Of a DNA stretch of 64,000 bases, positions 1 through 10,153 are shown piece after piece. The notes under the pieces were generated by a model. It had not been told where the DNA came from and did not search any database. It was given only the letters and a program-made list of their open reading frames with translations. This stretch comes from Eremomyces bilateralis CBS 781.70 (lineage: Eukaryota; Ascomycota; Dothideomycetes; Eremomycetales; Eremomycetaceae). Location: assembly GCF_010015585.1 (NCBI RefSeq), contig NW_022985068.1, forward strand, positions 436,106 through 500,105, written 5' to 3'. Both the position numbers and the translations under genes were made by a program. Every line of letters starts with the position of its first letter. Position 1 is the stretch's first letter.

Positions 1-1877
1 CTGAAGAGGAGCCTGCTCGATAGCTGGCCGATTATAGAGGACGAACCGCTTCGCATCATGGATAAAGCTTGAAATGCCAGGGCAATTACTTAACTAGCCG
101 AACTATTAGCGAAAGCACTTGACGTGCTAGAGGTATACTAACGGAAGTAAATAGCTCTATAGACGCGATAGCATGAGCTCCTTCCGACACCTTCCCCATC
201 CATCCAAGAGCCTCGAGCCAGTGAAGAAGATGCTCCTGCAAGAATTGATGTACTTGACCATTATCGCAAAGTCGAGCACCGCTTTTCTGGAGGTGCTGGA
301 TCCAGTAAAGACATGCGTACTGGACTTCAGGAGGAAGGCTTTTTTCAACTCGGCTTCTCTCGACATTGGCTACAAGCATGCCGGGGGCATCTACGCAACA
401 GATATCTTGCTTGAGTGATGACGACATAAGCTGGATACAGCTGTTGGTTAACACTTGGTGGGCTTCCTTCTCGTCTACCCAGAAATTTGGATCTCCGCAT
501 CTCTTTTTATCGAGAAGAAAGTCGCGAAACGAAGGGTGATGCAGGCGAAGTGGATATATGTCGACCTTAGGGACGTCTAGAATCGCATAAAGATCCCTGA
601 GCACCTGATCGATCTTTTGCTTGGTGATATTAAGCAGCCTGTGAAGCGAGCTGGCAGAGAGCGGAGAGAAGAGAACAACGATGCTTCCAAGAATGTGCCT
701 TTGCATGCCATACGATGCTTCCTTCTCCTTTGCTGAGTAACCTGACCGGATAGATTTCTTTAGGACGGTAGTATAGAGCTTATTAAGGTGTACTTCTGGA
801 TGCTCTTCTGGTGCAGGAATAGAGGTACTGCCTTCTAGCAAAATTTGCACTCTTTCGTCTGCGAGATAACCTTCTTGAATGAACCGACAAGCGGTTGCGG
901 CCCAAATGAACAATCCCCCTGCAATCTGGATCAGGCTTTTGATAATCTCTTCGCCTGGCCAGGAGTCATCCAGAGAGTGCTCCTGTCCAATAAGTTTAAG
1001 ATTATACTCGAAGAAAACAGAGATGTCATGATCTACGATTGAGGGTGATATGCTGTGAAGTACAAAATCCTGGAGATTCGCATTCGGTAGCTGACGGAAT
1101 CCATATCGGATTGGAATCTCAGGTCGGCTCGTTAGTAAGACTCGTAGTCGAACCGTCTTTAACAATCGAGCTTCAGCCAAGAGGTGTATGATAATCCGGA
1201 TGTTATTATCACCGTCGCACTCATCGAGCGCATCAACGATAAGTATGTACGAGGACTGGCTACCGCTTTCACCTAACTTCAATAGTGGACCTAGGATAAG
1301 CTGCTGCCACTGGTCACGGAGGGACTGACTCGTAATGTCGCGGCGCTCTATGATGGCATCGCAAATGTGCTGTTGAAGAGAGGGTATGTTGTTCGCCAGC
1401 TGCCACGCAATGCTCGTGATGAACTTGCCTGCATGGTTAACATCCCCACCGCCGCGCGAGAAGAAGAAGCTGGCTCCGAGATGCTTCTCATCGAAGTACC
1501 TGCGGGCGACAGTGCGCGCAATTGTCGACTTGCCCGTGCCGGCCAAGCCGTTCAACCAGAAAAGAGAGCGCCCATCTTGCCCGTCAGCCCAGTCGTATAT
1601 CTCTTGGAGGAGGTCGACGCGGGTATCGGGAAGGCAGGCCGGGTCGTGTTGTCGCTGGTATGCATTGAACGGCGCGTCCTTTGCGGTAGGGAGGGAGTTG
1701 AGCACATCGTTCAAGTCTAGATTGCTAGTCAGCTTCCTGCTGCTTTGAGGCCATAGCCAGCTAAGCACCCTCACTTTCGCTGCTCCTAAAGTTCACAGAT
1801 CCATGGATAGTGCCAGCGACAACCTGCGAATTCTGGTTGGCGGACACACCGCTAATGAGTTGAGTGCTGCCTGACAT
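1..1877 (-). CDS. NACHT-domain NLR (STAND) protein with N-terminal amyloid-like motif, 3' end outside window
   Basis: Partial fungal NOD-like receptor, a STAND P-loop NTPase expected to act in non-self recognition and heterokaryon incompatibility. Inferred exons: 1877..1775, 1716..143 and 93..1 (continuing off the left edge). Exon 1 gives 34 codons beginning MSGSTQLISGV and carrying a Gly/Asn/Gln/Val-rich stretch resembling an amyloid-signalling motif. Exon 2 carries the NACHT: P-loop GLAGTGKST at about residues 91-99, Walker B ILIVDALDE near 195, and LTSRPE near 227. Exon 3 reads FIHDAKRFVLYNRPAIEQ, the usual linker before WD40 repeats in NACHT-WD40 proteins, so a WD40 or other repeat sensor probably lies beyond position 1. 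Intron 1 (1774..1717) has a gctgac branch and tag acceptor. Intron 2 (142..94) has a gctaat branch. Without splicing, exon 2 has no in-frame ATG near its beginning, which supports the upstream exon. The C-terminal repeat type cannot be seen. Confidence 0.85.
1775..1877 (-). other. Exon encoding a short amyloid-signalling-like N-terminal motif
   Basis: This exon of the NLR encodes 34 residues with the core NQNSQVVAGTIHGSVNF. Fungal NLRs often carry a 20-30 residue amyloid motif (HRAM, sigma or PP/RHIM-like classes) as a separate first exon, and it templates a matching effector. The spacing of Gly, Asn, Gln and beta-branched residues fits that idea. The class is not assigned, and no partner effector with the same motif is visible in the window. 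Confidence 0.6.
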
Positions 1878-3154
1878 GAGCTTGGAGTAGCAACGCTAAG
1901 TTTTGCTAGGTGCCGGTTGTTGCTCTCGTCTGGCACATGTTGCCGTGTATATGGGCATGCGAACACCTGGGAGTGAGTTCATGTCTGTACGCAGATGAGG
2001 TTCATCCTGTTATGGGTTGAAACCCTTGGTTGGCTAAGGCTGAGAGCCCAAGCCTGATTAGGTTAAGGGTTGATTCAGAGTCCAACCCTCTTCGATGTAA
2101 ACAAAGAAGGCTTCCTGTCGCACGTGATGTGCTAAAATGGTTGGGAGTGAGGTGCTGTTGTTCCAGCAGCGAAGTTGTTGTATTGTTGTGTGTTAGTTGT
2201 GTGTAAGTTGTGTGTAAGTTGTGTGTTCTAGCTGAATGCCTGGTCCCCCGGCCCTAGAGCTACAGATATACGAGAGTCACGGCAAGATTATTAATGCAGT
2301 TTGTAGCCTTGGACTCCTAGAGCTCATGCCTTGGCCTGCGACACTTCCCCTTCTTGTTCTCTTCTTTAGCTTAATCTAGAATATCTTTGGCTATGTGTAT
2401 GTTGTGTGCATCCAGCTACCGTGCCGTAACACATCCTCAATCCTCAACTAGCAAATGCATTCGCAAGGCTCGCCAATCAACACTCCTGCCTTGCCGCTGT
2501 CCACTGCTGGAGAGCAGCTGTCGGCTGTAAAGTAGGGCGGAGCTAACGCCAAGATCATTTGTCGACACTGTCGAAAGCGAGCATCTTAACTGCCTTTCCA
2601 TTCCGGTAGCCAACGGGCGTTGTACGCCCTCTGAATTTGAAGCAATGTCTTATACCACTCTGGTTGACTATATTTATAATATCAAGCGCGAAAATAGAAA
2701 CGGAAATATTATCCACCATCTTTCGTCAAAGTAGGAACCCTTGATTGTGGAGTTTCTAGATTGGCCATGGCCGGTAACCCTGCTGGCTGCTGCCCTGTCA
2801 TCCGCTATAATTATCCCTATTACTCTCTAAGCCGGCTTGGTTTTGGCACGCGATGCTTATAGACACGTTCTTCCGGTCTTCGAATGCCTCGAGGTCGTCG
2901 CGGCCGCCCCTTCTGTCCCTTCTGCTGCGGCAGAGGCTAGTCGCAGCTGGGAACGGAGTCGTGTCAGTCATGCGCGAACGAGAAGGGGAGAACGATTGAG
3001 TGACAGGGGCCCGTTAGGAAAAGGCGCAAGGAAAGGCAAGGAGGGCGAAGGAGGTGAAGGGTGGGAACGGAACGCGGACGGAGAGAAGGTTTTGCAATTC
3101 TTTCGAAAAGTTGTAGATGGGGAGAGTTTAGAGAAAAGAAAGAAGATGAAGAAG
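1878..3154. other. Gene-free spacer upstream of the NLR
   Basis: No supported coding region. It contains an 11-bp GT-rich tandem repeat (listed separately). The only longer open frame (2837-3163, plus) is a basic low-complexity string without a recognisable domain, and it overlaps the DUF3435 relic on the other strand. Confidence 0.5.
2185..2228. repeat. Four-copy 11-bp tandem repeat (GTTGTGTGTAA type)
   Basis: Four consecutive copies of an 11-bp unit, GTTGTGTGTWM, differing only at the last two bases in the outer copies. It is a minisatellite-like slip repeat in the spacer upstream of the NLR. Confidence 0.9.
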
Positions 3155-4143
3155 TCAGAGTAAGGGAAGAGATACCCAAAACCAGAAACGGCAAGGGACC
3201 ACCATGTCGAATATTTTTAAAAAGTCATAGCTTGCATCGTCTATCATTCCTTCCAGCGCGCCATCGATGATTGCAATACCCAGGATATGGAACACGGGAC
3301 ATAACATTGGAACAGTGCTCTCTGTAAGAATGAAGATTTTCCTGGACAGCTCGCACATTAGCCTCAAGCTACGCAGAGGTCTAAACCCGCAAGACTACCC
3401 ACCGGTTACCGTGCCGCTTGACTCCTTTAGTCCATTGGAGATCGACGTCGATATAGAATAGATCCCTCATGGTAGGATCTACATACTTTACTAGCTTGAT
3501 CGTGATGTGCTTCTAGCATAGGCAGCGTAGCTCACTCAGGTCGGTAAGGTTGAATTCCGTATACCACGGCTCCGGTTCTTCACCTGGCACGTGAGATGGG
3601 CCGTACAGGATAGCACCTGGCCGAGTCGCCGTATAGGCGTGGATCAAGATCCCCAAAGGGAACTGCAGACGCATACGGTCGTTTTTGAAGAACAAGTCCG
3701 ACCGCTCCCAGTGCGTTTCCAAGATCGTATACAGATCCTTGAAATCAATCACTGACGCAGGCTCGCGAAGGTTGCTTAGCCTGTACTTTTTCGTGAATAT
3801 CTCAGAGATGTACTAAACCAGTTCAGCTCAGTTACAGTTACACCGAAGTCCGTCGCATATGTACCTACAGTAGTTTTCGTTGCGCCGCGGTCCACCGAAC
3901 TACGTCCGGGAACCTCTGATGTCGAATCGCGCCGAATGGAGTGAAATAGTTGTTCCATGTTACGGGCGTCCCGATCCGATCGATCTCCATAATGTACGCC
4001 AAGAAAACGATAATATCGAAGTTCGTTGCTATCGTCAGCCGGTCGTCTGAGGATCCGGAATAATTTCGATACTTGCAGAACCTTAGCGATTCCGTTAGTC
4101 GGCTGGTGCTCATTGCCATGCCCACAGAGCTTACATTTCCCAT
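3155..4143 (-). pseudogene. Decayed DUF3435 gene (tyrosine-recombinase / Starship captain family)
   Basis: Broken minus-strand relic. Translated pieces occur in the right order for a DUF3435 protein: a segment with FLAYIMEIDRIGTPVTWNNY (about 4143-3865); ISEIFTKKYRLSNLREP followed by HWERSDLFF, RMRLQFPLGILIHAYTATRP and GAILYG (about 3805-3513); WTKGVKRHGNRW (about 3420-3400); and MLCPVFHILGIAIIDGALEG (about 3310-3250). The TATRPGAILY block and the LCPVFHxLxxAxxDGA block are family hallmarks. A plausible 56-nt intron lies near 3864-3809, but the frames do not all join and stop codons interrupt the pieces. About 250 recognisable residues remain of a family usually 600-900 aa long, so it is truncated and frame-broken. 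Family assignment is from remembered motifs, and captain versus other DUF3435 subfamily is not resolved. Confidence 0.65.
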
Positions 4144-5742
4144 CTCTTTATCACTGATTTGTAGTTCACGCGAGTTGTTGTCTCCCCTCGTTTGTTCACA
4201 TCTCCTAGTCTTTGGACTTGTTCTTCAAATGCATTCAGTCCTAGCGGATCAACTTCCGTCATAATGTAATTGCGGGAAAATGAAGGTGTAGGGGTGCGGT
4301 CGGCTTCTTCCTAGAGAAGTATTGTAGTAGGAGCCTGGTTCCGAATCCGTAGTCCAGAACATCAACAGCAGAGGAAGTCGCCATTCTTGCAGTGCCTTGC
4401 TTTTAAGGTAAGCGATTGGATTGTCTCCTCAAAGATGTGAGCGGCAGCAAAGGATGCATCAATGACACACTAAAGTCCCAACAATGAAGCAGAGGTGCGC
4501 CTAAGATAGTCGGGCGCCACAGGGAAGGGATTGATTGCTCGACTACTAGTAGCGGAGATATCAATTCTACGAGGTGTCTTGGCACGATAATGAAAGCGCA
4601 AAGGAAAAATAACCTTCGAAACCCCGTCTAGAAACCTGAGAATTCTCAGGACACTTTAACCAGCATCTTGATGATAATCACCATTGCTCCATCGCGCTTT
4701 GACAGTATTTGACTCTTGATTCTTGCGGGAGAGGCTGGGTGTGTCTCGTCAAAGCGCATGGCTCGTGTTGGAACTTCTGTTGTGTTGGAACTTGGAACCT
4801 CATCGGGACCAAGCTTCCCGCAGTGAGAAAGTATCGCGTGGTCGCTTGTGTTGCTAATTGTCAATTTGCCATTCACCCGGATGCCGGATGCTGTCCACAC
4901 TCTATAAGCATTAAGACGCCACTTAATTTACTCCGCGATAGTCTCAGAATGTTCCCACGTGTCGGGCTAGTTCCCCAGGTCGGGCAGGTCCTCACCAGCA
5001 TAGCCCTGCTTAAGACTTAGATATCGGATATGACAGGGGGGCAGCACTGGTCAACAGTTATCATGATACTGGAGGTTGTTAGAGCCACTACAATGGGCGC
5101 TTAGCGCATGGCGTTAGTTGTAGTCTGTAGATAGTAGATATTGAGTAGCTGAGGAGAATAGTGAAAGCGGGCTCGGCAGGCAATGATGCGATAGTCGAAA
5201 GACCATCGCCCCTACGATAAGAAATGGAAAGAAGATCGGACGCGGCGCACCCAAAGGCGCCGCGGAAAGTATAATGACTTTTGATTGTATTGAGGTGATT
5301 CCACTGCTGCAGCAGAATCTATAGACTGATCCCGCCATCCGAGAGAGCTATCAATGCTAACGCTAGCAGCTCATGTATCGCTTCAACGCCCAAATGGGTA
5401 GTTGCTTTCGCTCCTGAGCGCACCAGTATTCCCCCCATCCCCAGAGCCGAGCGATCAATAAAACCATGCTTGCTTCCTTCCTATCGAGTGAGAGGTCCAT
5501 CCATCCGTGACCGAAAAATAGTCGGACGCCGGGCCTGTGGCCACCGTACACCACCGCCATATGCCGAATCCGAACGCGCCCGAAAGATGGTGACCTCGCG
5601 AGGGACCCTTTCTGGAAGTGTTGCTACTCGGGAAATAAAACCAAAGAAACGCCGTGGATGATGCAATACGCGTTGTCGGCGAACGTCAAGCGTTAAGAAG
5701 AAGGAAAGGATGGGTAGTGGGCACATGAGGATGGGCCGGGGA
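4144..5742. other. Gene-free spacer between the DUF3435 relic and cullin-3
   Basis: No protein of recognisable family on either strand; open frames are short and low-scoring. If the DUF3435 relic was a Starship captain, the element boundary would be expected here, because captains sit at the 5' end and read inward (leftward in this window). I could not identify a convincing short direct repeat by eye. The last bases before 5743 are the cullin-3 3' UTR. Confidence 0.4.
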
Positions 5743-8446
5743 TCAGGTGATGTATTTGTACATCGAATCATCCTCCGGCATGCGGGCGAGATACTCCTTG
5801 TCGAGGAGCGACTCTATGCGCTTCTTGATCATGGTCACCTCGGGCTTGAAGTGGGAGGCGAGCTGCGAGATAGTCTCGCTGATCAGTTGGAGATGAGCGC
5901 AGGTCTTGCGTTGCCTGATTATACAGGTTAGTTCGGTTATTCACAACAGCCTAAATATTAGAAAAGGAGATAGGTACGTACTTCATAATGCGAACGATCG
6001 TCGCCTCGATGTAGTGAGCCCGCATCTGCCGCACCGAGTCATCCGTGTCCTGGCGCTCCTTGTCATTTTCGACTCTATTCCCCGCCGATACGACGCCGAC
6101 TTTGATGCGGATGAATTTGCCGGAAAAGCCCTCATTGAACTTGAAGCGATCGGTCGGCTTGATGTCTCGGGTCATCGGCTCCTTCAGGAGGATCCGCGTC
6201 TTCGTCGCCAAGGACAGGGACTGCAGGTTTCGCGTGAGTTCGTGGGGCGGAATGTTCGTCCGCGCCTCGATCTCCTCGTAGGTGAGCGCCTCGTTCTCGC
6301 TGAGGTCGTTGAATAGGAGGAGGATGATCATCGCATAGGTGGAGACATTGAGTTCGTGTTTGCGTTCCCGCAGACCATCCTTCGTGGGAACCTTAGGGAA
6401 GACGGCGCGAATGTCGGCGGTGCCCATGCCACCGAGCCAGGAGAGGACCCGACCGGAATGTCGGTTCAAGTAGAACTTTTCGAACCCCTTCTTCACCCGC
6501 TCAATCTCGGGAGGGAAGATCGGCCCTTGCGCCTTGTCCTGCTTATTCGGGTCGCGATCAAGTGCGCCGCTCATGTGATCCAGTGGCCAAACGGTGGCCG
6601 TGAGGACATGCATCGAGAGGTCGACTCGCGCAGGGTCATAGTCTCCAAGCTTGTCAACGTATGCCCTGTAGCCATTGCTCAGCTCTTCCGAAACGGTCAT
6701 GTCCTTAAACATCGACTCCAGCTTCGAGGTGAAATTGTTGCCGAGCTCGATCTTCATCCGGGAGATCATTTGCTTCTCCACGTCGTTGCTGACGGACTTG
6801 TTCATGAGGAGTCGACGGCTGAGATGCTTCTTGTAGTACTTCTCGAACATGTCTTTATCTTGAACGTAGCGAAGGAGAGTGATCGCCTTATCCAGCACCA
6901 GGTCCACTTCGTGCTCTGTCTTGCCTTTGATTCCCTTCTTCATGTTGTCGTCGATGAAGAGAGAAATGTATTCCGTGCCACGCGGGAAAGTGGCGGCATT
7001 GATGAACTCACTGAACACCTTGCTCAATGCCGCTTGTAGAGCCTGGTCCGAAGCGAACGAGAGGCGCCAGATCGTGTCGAATTTGTCCTTAAGCTGCAGC
7101 ACATCCTCTACCCATTTCATTGCAGCCGCGGTATGTTGATTGACAACCCGTTCGCCAGACTTCGTCGATCCATCCGAATATCCAGGAGCTGGCGCGGGAG
7201 GTGTATGGGAGGCTGCAAGAGCAGCCCTGTTGATCTCATCACCCATTTGTGCGACCCGTTTCTGGATTGCCGTAATCAATTCCGTCTTTTTGGAATCGAC
7301 TCGTGCATTAAGATTATAGACTAGGCTCAGTTCTTCGATGCGGTTGTTGTCACTCATGAACTTCACGCCATTCGGCATCGCAATGACCTCTGCTATCTTG
7401 TTTCGGATCAGCTCATCTTCGACCACTCTCCTGATCTTATCGGTTGTGGACTCCGACAGGGTTGATCGACACCGATCCTCCTCTTCCCGAATGCGGCGAC
7501 TCGCCCAGCGGCAGTAGGTCCCGGCATCATTTTCGCGAATCAGCCTCTCGGATTCCTCTCGATAGAACTCTGTGCTGGCTTTGAGAAACCTGGGCTGAAA
7601 GCGGGTAACGTAGAGGCGTGTCTCCTGTCCGTCGGTGTTCGACTCGTTCAAGCTTTCCATCATGTGAACACAAGACCGGATGAAGTGCTTGTTGATGGTG
7701 TCCCCATCGCGCTCCATGCGCACTTGGTCGAGAATGATCGTCGATAATACATCCAGTAGGTCCATTCCGTCTTCGCCTTTGGTGACGAGCCACTTGAGAA
7801 CGGTGTCACGGAAGAGCTCCATGCAGGCCTCAAAAATGGGGGTTCGGCGTTGCTCACGGCAGTAGACACGATCCTAGAAGTACCATTAGCACGAATAATT
7901 GTACCGTGGGGCACGGTACCATACCAAATACATCAGAACATCCGCCAACATGTTGATGCACGTCTGATGGTTATCCCATGCCTTGGTTGCTCCCTTCAGC
8001 AACAACTCTCCGCTGACTCTCCGCTCATTGACCGTCTTCGTGTCATACTCCTCAAAACTGAGAAGCGCCGACGATGCGAGGGTGTGCAGTCTCGGACGGA
8101 TATCTTCGCTCAGCCAGTCGTGTTCGAAATCGATGACCCGCTTGTAGAGCTGGTCTCCTTTGCGCTTGAGGACCAAGACGTAGGCATGGCGGTAGAGCTG
8201 CTCATATGACAACTGAGAGGCATTCTGAGTATGGATTTCGCGGAAAGAGTCCGACAATGTGACCCATGTCGGCTCGAGGTCGACATCGTCGCCTTGGATG
8301 TTCTGTATAGGCACGGATTCAAAGTGAGCCAACAGTCCCGCCATGGTGTAATATATAACTCTGTGGGAAGCAAATGGAAGCGGGAAAGAAGGATCGTATA
8401 CCTTTCGCGGAGGCTTTATCTTCCTAGCCCCACGGCTGGCGATCAT
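5743..8446 (-). CDS. cul3: Cullin-3, scaffold of CRL3 ubiquitin ligases
   Basis: Scaffold of cullin-RING E3 ligases: the N-terminal arm binds BTB substrate adaptors and the C-terminal globule binds RBX1. Exons 8446..8402, 8302..7925, 7873..5982 and 5914..5743 give 828 aa. The N terminus shows SFREIHTQNASQLSYEQLYR, typical of CUL3. The cullin homology core contains KHLSRRLLMNKSVS and FTSKLESMFKDM. The C-terminal WH domain contains IVRIMKQRKT, in which Lys772 is the expected neddylation site; this motif is completed only after splicing the last intron. The protein ends DSMYKYIT, similar to the aromatic ends of cullins. The ATG at 8446 is chosen because a 15-codon Arg/Lys-rich first exon splices in frame and matches the MI-x-GRG-x-KIRxPRK start of fungal CUL3. 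It diverges from ZIM17 across 444 bp. Full length and apparently intact. Confidence 0.95.
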
Positions 8447-8890
8447 CACGTCGACTCGTGGGACAAGTGAATCGCTACTTCTTTAACGTTTAGCGGCGAA
8501 TTTGGGGGTGGAAGCTGAGAGATATACGGTGGTGACGGGGAATGGAAAAGAGTCAGAGCGAATCCTCCAGGTTGAGAACACGGAGTGATGCACTAGACAT
8601 TCTACACGAAGTTGGAGCCGTTTAGGAAAGGTTCAGAGAAGTGAGGCAATGAAGAAGTGGTTGCGGAGGCAGGTAACCATGGAATGGCGGATTGGATTGA
8701 ACGAAGAATGAATGAACGCTGAGAGCGGGAGTGAACGTGGGGCCGCCCGCGAACAAGGATCATCGCGACTTACGCCCGCTTTGAGTTTAGTCCCAAGTTC
8801 TTTGTAAAGTGACGACGATGACAAAACTTCGTATTGGCCTTTGAGTCCTTTCTGATATACCCGTGTCACGTCGATAATACTCCTGGAAGA
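8447..8890. promoter_or_regulatory. Shared divergent promoter of cullin-3 and ZIM17
   Basis: 444-bp spacer between two divergently read genes. It contains an inverted CCAAT (ATTGG) near 8690-8700 and no obvious TATA box in either direction. The bidirectional use is inferred from the layout only. Confidence 0.5.
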
Positions 8891-9479
8891 ATGCAGAGGC
8901 TACCGGCAGCTCGTGGCATCCGCACGCTTTTGCCATCATGGCATCAAGGATACGCATCCGCTCCTCTGCGGATACCATCGACGGTCCTTCGATCGTCTGC
9001 GAGGGCCTCGTTGTGGCGTACTTCTTCTGTCGCTGCGTGGAAGAGCAGTTTCTCGACCGCCAGGAGCCTTCGGGACCAGCGGGCACCTTTGACGGAACCG
9101 CCTAGCTCGGCACCAGCCGTGAGCGATGAGGAAGCTGAGCCCAAGAAGGACGTTCCGTCATACGATATGACCTTCACCTGCAAGAAATGCACCACTCGGT
9201 CCACGCATCGAGTGTCAAAGCAGGGCTACCACCATGGGACGGTGCTGGTGACATGTCCCGGGTGCAAGAATCGCCACCTCATCTGCGATCACCTGAAGGT
9301 AAGCAGCCATCGTCTGCGAAAAGGCTTCGTGATCCTGCGGAAGAACATTAGCTGATTTCGGGTCATGACAGATCTTCTCGGACTCCCGCATCACCATAGA
9401 GGATATCCTGAGCGACAAAGGCGAGCTCTTGAAACGCGGTGTTTTGAAACCGGATGGCGATATCGAGCTTTACAAATGA
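8891..9479 (+). CDS. ZIM17: ZIM17-type DNL zinc-finger protein, mitochondrial Hsp70 escort
   Basis: Small matrix protein that keeps mitochondrial Hsp70 soluble and supports protein import. Exons 8891..9298 and 9372..9479 give 171 aa. Residues 1 to about 45 form an Arg/Ser/Ala-rich, acid-poor presequence. The zinc finger has CKKC near residue 97 and CPGC near 126, followed by [14 protein letters not shown]; the family's namesake DNL reads DHL here. The 73-nt intron (9299..9371) separates DHLK from [13 protein letters not shown], and without splicing the conserved tail is lost. The ATG at 8891 is preferred over an upstream in-frame ATG at 8834 because the presequence then begins directly. It is convergent with UTP20. 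Confidence 0.92.
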
Positions 9480-10153
9480 GCATGTGGTGTCGGTCGCTGG
9501 CCAGGCGAGAAACATGTGCCGTCGGCAGGCCACGACGTATTCCTCGGGCGCTCAACAGAACTTCGCGGAACAAAACATCGCAAAGATTCTCGCATCGTAG
9601 TGGGGGGGCATGGAGGGGGAATGTTTATGTTCACTGCGGGAACTGCGTGTGAGCGCAGATGTGTCATAATATCTGGCGACGCCGCGAGGCCATGATTCAC
9701 AAGCGCGTTCGTGTTGACGACGACACGGAGGCGATGGTCTGCGGACTCTGATACGACTCTCCACTCAGTTATGGGCATGAAGAAGAAGAATTGTGTCTTC
9801 TGTATACTAATAGCTACCGAGACGCGCAGATGCGCGCAGGCGTTCAGCTCGGGAGACATGATGTCTAGCCTGGGTTTGGTTGTATAGACGCTATGTAAGA
9901 CGATACCTATATAAAAGCCCTGTAGAATATGTTTCTAGACGACTCCTTGCAAGATTTGCAATTCTATACTTCTACTATTGACTGTTATGTCCGAACTATA
10001 TCAACATCATTGGTCCAAATTGGCTTTGTTGGTTCCATATTGTTGTGGACTGATATCATATTACCGGTACGATTGAAAATTCATCTATTATACAAGATCC
10101 GCTCCGCCACTACCAACCCCTTTTCCTACCCGATACTCCATGCTCAATTCCTT
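9480..10153. other. Convergent 3' region between ZIM17 and UTP20
   Basis: AT- and pyrimidine-rich spacer carrying the two 3' UTRs. A 129-codon minus frame (9470-9859) overlaps the ZIM17 tail antisense and has no recognisable domain. Nothing else is supported. Confidence 0.5.

Noticed and set aside
2155-2432. Possible solo LTR (TGTTG...TAACA ends)
   Set aside because: No matching target-site duplication was seen and no internal retroelement sequence lies nearby; the ends alone are too weak.
2837-3163. 108-codon plus-strand frame
   Set aside because: Basic low-complexity sequence with no domain; it overlaps the DUF3435 relic on the opposite strand.
6356-7039. 227-codon plus-strand frame inside cullin-3
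   Set aside because: Antisense shadow of a strongly conserved coding exon.
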